Positions 5,894 through 11,320 of a stretch of 11,320 nt of DNA are shown here, in pieces. The stretch comes from Bacillota bacterium (GTDB lineage Bacteria > Bacillota > Clostridia > Lachnospirales > Lachnospiraceae), in contig JAEWHR010000130.1 of the NCBI GenBank assembly GCA_023387655.1, positions 1 to 11,320 on the forward strand. The letters are read 5' to 3'. Under the pieces are notes generated by a model. It had not been told where the DNA came from. It saw only the letters and a program-made list of their open reading frames with translations, and ran no database searches. A program made the position numbers and the translations under genes. How positions within the stretch are numbered: position 1 is the stretch's first letter; every line of letters begins with the position of its first letter.

Positions 5894-6919
5894 ATGACAA
5901 GTGCAAAGAAAGAAATGATTAATCAGTTGGGTGCTTCAAATGATTCCAAAAGTAAAGTGAAGACAATTGGTGTATTAACAAGTGGTGGAGATGCTCCCGG
6001 TATGAATGCTGCCATCCGTGCAGTTGTGCGTACAGCCCTAGCGAACGGTCTGAAGGTGAAGGGAGTTCGTAGGGGATTCACAGGTCTTTTAGAAGAAGAT
6101 ATTGTGGATATGGATGCAAAGAGTGTATCGGATATCATTCAACGTGGTGGTACAATTTTATATACAGCTCGTTGTCCTGAGTTTATTACGAAAGAGGGAC
6201 AGGATAAAGGAGCAGAGGTCTGTAAAAAACATGGAATTGATGGCTTGGTAGTCATCGGAGGAGATGGTTCTTTTCAAGGTGCTAAGCAGTTAGCTGCAAG
6301 AGGAATCAATACAGTTGGTCTGCCAGGTACCATAGATCTTGATATTGCTTGTACGGATTATACCATTGGATTTGATACCGCAGTCAATACAGCTATGGAA
6401 TCCATTGATAAAGTTCGAGATACATCAACTTCCCATGAACGCTGCAGTATTATTGAGGTTATGGGTAGAAATGCTGGATATATTGCATTATGGTGTGGTA
6501 TCGCAAATGGTGCAGAAGATGTTCTGACAACGGAGCGTTATGACCATGATGAGCAAAGAATTATAAATAGCATAATTGAGAAACGTAAGGTTGGTAAGAA
6601 ACACCACATTATTGTAAATGCAGAAGGAATTGGTGATTCCTACGGAATGGCAAAAAGAATCCAAGCTGCAACTGGTATGGAAACACGTGCTACCATTATT
6701 GGACATATTCAACGAGGTGGTAGTCCAACTTGCAAGGACCGTGTATATGCATCAGCTATGGGAGCAAAAGCAGTAGATATTCTATGCAATGGCGGCAGTA
6801 ATCGAGTGGTTGCTTATAAACATGGAGAATTTGTAGACTACGATATTAACGAAGCTCTTGCAATGAAAAAGGACTTGGATGAGTATTTATTCCAGATGTC
6901 AAAGAAGTTATCTAGATAA
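5894..6919 (+). CDS. pfkA: ATP-dependent 6-phosphofructokinase
   Basis: The 341-residue cytoplasmic enzyme phosphorylates fructose 6-phosphate to fructose 1,6-bisphosphate, the committed step of glycolysis; family members are homotetramers. The N-lobe begins with IGVLTSGGDAPGMN (25-38). GGDGS (122-126) and PGTID (144-148) carry Gly125 and Gly145 at the positions (E. coli 104 and 124) where pyrophosphate-dependent enzymes have Asp and Lys, so ATP is the expected donor. Catalytic Asp148 (E. coli D127), metal-site Asp150 (D129), substrate-site Arg183, Met190 and Arg192, and GHIQRGGSP (about 270-278) are present. Three oddities: Leu149 replaces Asn in the usual TIDND motif; the effector-site Arg54 equivalent is Ala75 (followed by Lys76), while Arg42 and Arg46 are kept; and there is a ~21-residue hydrophilic N-terminal extension over the ~320-residue norm. 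The gene follows dnaE, a common Firmicute neighbourhood, and has its own promoter and terminator. Confidence 0.96.
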   Translation: MTSAKKEMINQLGASNDSKSKVKTIGVLTSGGDAPGMNAAIRAVVRTALANGLKVKGVRRGFTGLLEEDIVDMDAKSVSDIIQRGGTILYTARCPEFITKEGQDKGAEVCKKHGIDGLVVIGGDGSFQGAKQLAARGINTVGLPGTIDLDIACTDYTIGFDTAVNTAMESIDKVRDTSTSHERCSIIEVMGRNAGYIALWCGIANGAEDVLTTERYDHDEQRIINSIIEKRKVGKKHHIIVNAEGIGDSYGMAKRIQAATGMETRATIIGHIQRGGSPTCKDRVYASAMGAKAVDILCNGGSNRVVAYKHGEFVDYDINEALAMKKDLDEYLFQMSKKLSR

Positions 6920-6977
6920 AACATTAATAAAATAAATAAACTACACTCTCAATTTTAGTTGATAGTTATTTCTACTA

Positions 6978-7006
6978 TTGCTTTTCAAACAAAATATGAG
7001 TAGAAT
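6978..7006 (+). promoter_or_regulatory. Weak promoter candidate before the pfkA terminator hairpin
   Basis: TTGCTT (6978-6983) and TAGAAT (7001-7006) are separated by 17 bases. The -10 is good (five of six) but the -35 poor. It would make a transcript of about 75 nt made almost entirely of the 7022-7080 hairpin. This could easily be chance. Confidence 0.2.
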
Positions 7007-7021
7007 AGAGTAGTATATTAT

Positions 7022-7090
7022 AAAGCTGTTAATAATGTAAATTGTGCAAAGAGCTTGCACTTTACCTTATTAACGGCTTTCTTGTTGCTT
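7022..7090 (+). terminator. Long-stem intrinsic terminator after pfkA
   Basis: AAAGCTGTTAATAA (7022-7035) pairs with TTATTAACGGCTTT (7067-7080) with one wobble, GTAAA with TTTAC, and GTGCAA with TTGCAC, around a 5-base loop. This gives about 25 pairs with one mismatch and a TT bulge. CTTGTTGCTT follows, which is T-rich but interrupted. It separates pfkA from the exporter gene; the unusual stem length also fits a stability or processing element. Confidence 0.75.
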
Positions 7091-7110
7091 ATTGAGGATC
7101 ACTATATAAT
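7082..7110 (+). promoter_or_regulatory. Promoter of the ABC exporter gene
   Basis: A perfect TATAAT (7105-7110) lies 17 bases after TTGTTG (7082-7087, three of six consensus). The expected start is near 7117, giving a leader of about 60 nt. The -35 lies in the T-rich tail of the preceding terminator, so the two signals are packed together. Confidence 0.6.
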
Positions 7111-7177
7111 GAATTTGAGACTATAGATTGTCATATATAGTAGATTATGGACTACATTTTAAGAAAGGACTCTACAT

Positions 7178-8926
7178 ATGAACCCCAGAGCAAAAAAATT
7201 CTTATCTTATTACAAACCTTATTGGAAACTATTTTTAGCAGATATGCTTTGTGCATTAACAGCTGCAGGTATTTCCTTGGTTTACCCTTTAATTGTACGA
7301 TACATTACACAAGATGTATTAGTAAACTATGAGATTAATCAAGCGATACAGATTATTATACGAATGGCTGCTGTATTAGTTGGATTGGCTATAATTGAAT
7401 TTGCTTGTAATTTCTTTATCTCTTATAAAGGCCATGTCATGGGAGCGAAGATAGAATATGACATGAGAAATGATATCTTTGGACATTTCCAAAAGCTATC
7501 CTTTAATTTCTATGATAATCAAAAAACAGGTCAATTGATGACACGTATCACGAATGACCTGTTCGATATTACCGAACTAAGTCATCATGGGCCAGAGGAT
7601 GTTGTAATATCAATTATAAAATTCGTTGGTGCGTTTCTTATCTTAGTTCGTATTAACTGGAAATTAACCATCATACTTTTCCTCTTCATTCCTATGATGT
7701 TTGCCTTTGCCTACATTATGAAAAGCCGTATGAATCGTGCCTTTCGTAAGAATCGTGAGCGAATCGCTGATATCAATGCACAAATTGAGGACAACCTATC
7801 CGGCATTCGCGTTGTAAAATCCTTTGCCAATGAAGAATGTGAGCTTGATAAGTTTGATAAAGGAAATAAACGCTTTGTAGATAGTAAAAGTCATGCCTAT
7901 TGGCAGATGGCAACCTTTCATTCCGGACTTTCTATGTTTACAAATCTAATTAACGTTGCTGTAATTGTGGGTGGTGGAATTTTGATTGCCACGAGCGGTA
8001 TTATACTCAGCGATATGTTAACCTTTATGTTATATGTGAATAATATAATCGAGCCAATTCGTAAATTGATTAATTTCACAGAACAGTTCCAAAATGGAGT
8101 TACAGGCTTTAGTCGATTTATGGAGATTTTAGAGACTGAACCAGATATAGTAGACTCTCCTGATGCAAAAGAATTGAAAAATGTTCATGGAGATATTAGT
8201 TTTGAAGACGTATCTTTTAAATACAAGGATACTACAAGTGAGGTATTTCGAAATATCAATTTGCAGGTACCAGCTGGTGAATATATTGCCCTAGTAGGTT
8301 CTTCTGGTGTTGGAAAAACAACTATGTGTAGCTTGATACCTAGATTTTATGAAGTTAGCTCAGGAAGAATTACAATCGATGGACAAGACATTCGTAACCT
8401 AACGTTAAAATCACTTAGAAAAAATATTGGTATTGTGCAACAGGATGTTTATCTTTTCACTGGAACGGTTGCAGATAATATTCGTTACGGAGACTTGAAT
8501 GCTTCTATGGAGGATGTGATTGCAGCAGCAAAAAATGCAAATGCACATGAGTTTATTATGAATCTTCCAGAAGGGTATGACACTTATATAGGTCAGCGTG
8601 GTGTAAAATTATCTGGTGGACAGAAACAAAGATTAAGTATTGCACGAGTATTCTTAAAAAATCCACCTATCTTAATTTTTGATGAAGCGACATCAGCGCT
8701 TGACAATGAGAGTGAAAAAATAGTTCAGGAATCTTTGGAGAAATTAGCGAAAAATAGAACTACTTTTGTCATTGCTCATCGATTAACAACGATTAAAAAT
8801 GCGAGAAACATTATTGTATTAACAGAGGAAGGGATTAAAGAGCAAGGTACCCATGAAAAGTTGTTATCTCTAGACGGGATATATGCCTCCCTTTATAACT
8901 TGAGCTTTAAAAAACAGGAGTCATAA
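7178..8926 (+). CDS. ABC exporter half-transporter, fused permease and ATPase (MsbA/LmrA/BmrA type)
   Basis: The start is set by GAAAGGA (7163-7169), eight bases before the ATG. The 582-residue protein has an exporter transmembrane domain with about six helices (near 18-38, 57-80, a pair across 140-185, a pair across 249-295) and the coupling-region motif KTGQLMTRITND. A nucleotide-binding domain follows: Walker A GSSGVGKTT (374-382), Q-loop Gln422, signature LSGGQ (478-482), Walker B ILIFDE with Asp502 and catalytic Glu503, D-loop SALD, and switch His534. All ATPase motifs are intact. Length and layout match half-transporters that dimerise in the membrane and export lipids, drugs or peptides. 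No second half-transporter or peptidase domain is adjacent, which favours a homodimer. The substrate cannot be told from the sequence. The gene appears monocistronic, with a promoter on each side. Confidence 0.93.
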   Translation: MNPRAKKFLSYYKPYWKLFLADMLCALTAAGISLVYPLIVRYITQDVLVNYEINQAIQIIIRMAAVLVGLAIIEFACNFFISYKGHVMGAKIEYDMRNDIFGHFQKLSFNFYDNQKTGQLMTRITNDLFDITELSHHGPEDVVISIIKFVGAFLILVRINWKLTIILFLFIPMMFAFAYIMKSRMNRAFRKNRERIADINAQIEDNLSGIRVVKSFANEECELDKFDKGNKRFVDSKSHAYWQMATFHSGLSMFTNLINVAVIVGGGILIATSGIILSDMLTFMLYVNNIIEPIRKLINFTEQFQNGVTGFSRFMEILETEPDIVDSPDAKELKNVHGDISFEDVSFKYKDTTSEVFRNINLQVPAGEYIALVGSSGVGKTTMCSLIPRFYEVSSGRITIDGQDIRNLTLKSLRKNIGIVQQDVYLFTGTVADNIRYGDLNASMEDVIAAAKNANAHEFIMNLPEGYDTYIGQRGVKLSGGQKQRLSIARVFLKNPPILIFDEATSALDNESEKIVQESLEKLAKNRTTFVIAHRLTTIKNARNIIVLTEEGIKEQGTHEKLLSLDGIYASLYNLSFKKQES

Positions 8927-8956
8927 GAGTATATAGCCCAAAAAATGCCAAATTAC

Positions 8957-8985
8957 TTGCGTTCTAAACATTGGAATGATAAAAT
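8957..8985 (+). promoter_or_regulatory. Extended -10 promoter of tex
   Basis: TTGCGT (8957-8962), a 17-base spacer and TAAAAT (8980-8985), with TG at 8977-8978, give an extended -10. Transcription would start near 8992, leaving a leader of about 110 nt. No clear terminator separates it from the exporter gene, so some read-through is possible. Confidence 0.6.
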
Positions 8986-9101
8986 AAATCGAATGATTGC
9001 ACTTGAAATAAGAAAACTTAATTTATAGTAAGCTTTTAAATAATAAGACCTTTATAACATGCTGAAAGTAAAAAACATGTGCAGGAATAGGAGTTATCCA
9101 A

Positions 9102-11306
9102 ATGAATATATTAGAACAACTAAAAGACGAATTAGGAATTAAACTGGAGCAGGTAGAAGCTACTGTTTCGCTCATAGATGAGGGAAATACAATACCATTT
9201 ATTGCCCGTTATCGAAAAGAGGTGACTGGTTCCTTAAATGATGAGGTGCTAAGAAATCTATCGGAGCGATTAATTTATCTTCGTAACTTAGAAGAGAAAA
9301 AGGCTTCCGTGCTTGCAAGTATCGAGGAGCAAGGAAAACTAACGGAAGAGTTAAAGTCACAGATTGAGGCTGCAGCGACCCTCGTTGTGGTAGAAGATTT
9401 ATATCGTCCATATCGACCAAAACGAAGAACTAGAGCGACAATCGCAAAAGAAAAGGGATTAGAACCTCTAGCAGATATTATCTTAGCACAGGAAGTTTCT
9501 AGTGATATATTAGAAATAGCAGAAAGCTATGTATCTAAAGAGAAGGAAGTAAATTCTGCGAAAGATGCTGTGGCAGGAGCGTTGGATATTATTGCTGAGA
9601 GCATCTCGGATGAGGCAGATTATCGAATTCATATTCGTAAGCTTACCTTTGAAGAAGGAAGTATTACCTCTGTTGCAAAGGATGCGGATGTAGAGTCTGT
9701 TTATGAACTTTATTATGAATATAGCGAAAAAATCTCTAAGGTAGCAGGACACCGTGTTTTGGCTTTAAATCGTGGTGAAAATGAGAAGATACTTACCATA
9801 AAGATAACTGCTCCTACAGAGAAAATTATGAACTACCTGAAAGGTAAAGTAATAAAGAAGGATAATCCATATACCAATGATTATCTTGTGGCAACGATAG
9901 CAGATAGTTATGACCGTTTAATTGCACCTGCAATAGAACGTGAAATCAGAAACGATTTAACAGAAAAAGCTGAGGATGGTGCAATCAAAGTATTTGGACA
10001 AAACTTATCCCAGTTATTAATGCAACCTCCTATTGCAGGACAAGTTGTACTTGGTTGGGATCCAGCATTTCGTACCGGTTGTAAGCTTGCTGTAGTGGAT
10101 GCGACTGGAAAGGTTTTAGATACTGTGGTAATCTATCCAACAGCACCACAAAACAAGGTGGAAGAAGCGAAAGCAGTTTTAAAGAAATTAATTAAGAAAT
10201 ATCAAATTACATTAATTTCTGTAGGAAATGGTACTGCCTCTAGAGAATCAGAGCAGATCATTGTTGACTTATTAAAAGAAATTCCAGAGCCTATTTCTTA
10301 TGTTATTGTAAATGAAGCTGGTGCATCGGTATACTCTGCAAGTAAGTTAGCAACAGAGGAATTTCCTAACTTCGATGTAGGGCAAAGAAGTGCTGCTTCT
10401 ATTGCAAGGAGAATTCAAGATCCGCTAGCTGAGTTAGTGAAGATTGATCCTAAATCAATTGGTGTCGGCCAGTATCAGCATGATATGAATCAAAAGAAAC
10501 TAAGCGAAGCGTTAGGTGGAGTCGTGGAAGATTGTGTAAATAAAGTTGGAGTTGATTTAAATACGGCCTCTGCATCTTTACTTGAATATATCTCTGGAAT
10601 CTCAAAACCTATCGCAAAAAATATTGTTACTTATCGTGAGGAAAATGGTAAATTTAAAAATCGTAAGCAATTGTTAAAGGTTCCTAAGCTTGGACCTAAG
10701 GCATTTGAACAATGTGCCGGATTTTTACGTATTAATGATGGGGACAATCCACTCGATGGAACAAGTGTACATCCAGAATCCTACGAAGCTGCTGAAAAAT
10801 TACTTGAGTTACTTGGGTTTGATGTGAAAGATTTAAAAGAGCTACAGACCAAAGCAAAAGAGGTTGATGCAACAAAGGAGCAAGCTGTAAAGGAACAAAA
10901 GCCTAGCATATCTCATCTTAGTCAGAAAATAAAAGATAAAAAGAAGATGGCGCAAGACCTTGGAATCGGTGAGATAACATTAACTGATATCATTAAGGAA
11001 TTAGAAAAACCAAGCAGAGATCCAAGAGAAGAGATGCCAAAACCTATTTTAAGAACAGATGTCCTTGATATGAAGGATTTAACAGAAGGTATGATTCTAA
11101 AGGGAACTGTACGTAATGTTATTGACTTTGGAGCATTTGTCGATATTGGAGTTCATCAAGATGGATTGGTGCATATCTCACAGATGTCGAGGCAGAAATT
11201 TGTAAAACATCCACTCGATATCGTTAGTGTAGGTGATATTGTTGAAGTAAAAGTTCTCAGCGTTGATGTTGCGAAAAAAAGAATTCAATTATCTATGATT
11301 TTATAA
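9102..11306 (+). CDS. tex: Tex family RNA-binding transcriptional accessory protein
   Basis: The start follows AGGAG (9089-9093) with an 8-base spacer. The 734-residue protein is full length for Firmicute Tex and related to B. subtilis YdcI. Domains in order: helical Tex N-terminal region (about 1-200, with the conserved TIPFIARYRKEVTG); YqgF/RNase H-like domain beginning at GWDPAFRTGCKLAVVD (318-333); helix-hairpin-helix pair (about 484-550, DLNTAS then GISKPIAKNIVTYRE); and a C-terminal S1 domain (about 657-732, GTVRNVIDFGAFVDIGVHQD) that binds RNA. A charged linker near 585-620 is lineage-variable. Tex proteins bind nucleic acid and associate with transcription complexes, affecting toxin expression in Bordetella and stress tolerance elsewhere; their exact biochemical role is not settled. 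The stop is 14 bases before the window end, so any terminator is outside. Confidence 0.96.
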   Translation: MNILEQLKDELGIKLEQVEATVSLIDEGNTIPFIARYRKEVTGSLNDEVLRNLSERLIYLRNLEEKKASVLASIEEQGKLTEELKSQIEAAATLVVVEDLYRPYRPKRRTRATIAKEKGLEPLADIILAQEVSSDILEIAESYVSKEKEVNSAKDAVAGALDIIAESISDEADYRIHIRKLTFEEGSITSVAKDADVESVYELYYEYSEKISKVAGHRVLALNRGENEKILTIKITAPTEKIMNYLKGKVIKKDNPYTNDYLVATIADSYDRLIAPAIEREIRNDLTEKAEDGAIKVFGQNLSQLLMQPPIAGQVVLGWDPAFRTGCKLAVVDATGKVLDTVVIYPTAPQNKVEEAKAVLKKLIKKYQITLISVGNGTASRESEQIIVDLLKEIPEPISYVIVNEAGASVYSASKLATEEFPNFDVGQRSAASIARRIQDPLAELVKIDPKSIGVGQYQHDMNQKKLSEALGGVVEDCVNKVGVDLNTASASLLEYISGISKPIAKNIVTYREENGKFKNRKQLLKVPKLGPKAFEQCAGFLRINDGDNPLDGTSVHPESYEAAEKLLELLGFDVKDLKELQTKAKEVDATKEQAVKEQKPSISHLSQKIKDKKKMAQDLGIGEITLTDIIKELEKPSRDPREEMPKPILRTDVLDMKDLTEGMILKGTVRNVIDFGAFVDIGVHQDGLVHISQMSRQKFVKHPLDIVSVGDIVEVKVLSVDVAKKRIQLSMIL

Positions 11307-11320
11307 ACCTATATAATTTT

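Noticed and set aside
7147..7332. Open frame starting at ATG 7147 across the exporter start
   Set aside because: It runs out of frame through the exporter N-terminus, lacks its own ribosome binding site, and has no recognisable content.
9510..9752. 80-codon open frame on the - strand inside tex
   Set aside because: Opposite a well-conserved part of tex with no recognisable family; treated as a shadow.
1..11320. CRISPR array, insertion sequence, prophage, tRNA or rRNA genes
   Set aside because: No regularly spaced repeats, transposase or integrase motifs, or cloverleaf/rRNA sequences were seen on either strand.

Overview
The window looks like chromosomal, low-GC DNA from a clostridial Firmicute, most likely a member of the Lachnospiraceae resembling Lachnoclostridium (Clostridium) phytofermentans. 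This rests on AT-rich intergenic DNA, strong AGGAGG-type ribosome binding sites, consensus sigma-A promoters, and the style of DnaE, PfkA and Tex. Species assignment is recognition from memory, not a search. Every recognised gene is on the + strand.

Layout. Bases 1-128 are the 3' end of a short-chain dehydrogenase (gluconate 5-dehydrogenase-like), closed by an intrinsic terminator at 165-216. The next ~300 bases hold a compact GC-rich structured element (about 251-347) that can fold as a three-way junction plus a 9-bp hairpin. A strong extended -10 promoter follows, with a 15-bp inverted repeat at its start point. That promoter serves a membrane-anchored, divergent polysaccharide deacetylase-like protein (515-1909). 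Next is dnaE (2001-5480), the alpha subunit of DNA polymerase III, separated from the upstream gene by 91 bases with two hairpins and no clear terminator. A 413-base gap contains a near-consensus promoter and a ~250-nt leader rich in hairpins, leading into pfkA (5894-6919, ATP-dependent 6-phosphofructokinase). A long hairpin terminator (7022-7080) and a new promoter separate pfkA from a half-size ABC exporter of the MsbA/LmrA type (7178-8926). Its own extended -10 promoter then precedes tex (9102-11306), a complete RNA-binding S1/YqgF protein.

How the genes fit together. This is mostly core housekeeping content: replication (dnaE), glycolysis (pfkA), nucleic-acid handling (tex), plus envelope functions (deacetylase, exporter). 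The dnaE-pfkA neighbourhood is a familiar Firmicute arrangement, seen here without the accDA genes that lie between them in Bacillus. Nothing else ties the genes into one pathway, and most appear to be separate transcription units.

I see no convincing new multi-gene system, mobile element, CRISPR array or tRNA/rRNA gene. The observations most worth following up are the structured element at 251-347, the long folded leader of pfkA with a possible 33-codon upstream ORF, an unusual PfkA active-site and effector-site sequence, a DnaE PHP domain with a full metal-ligand set, and the divergent deacetylase.
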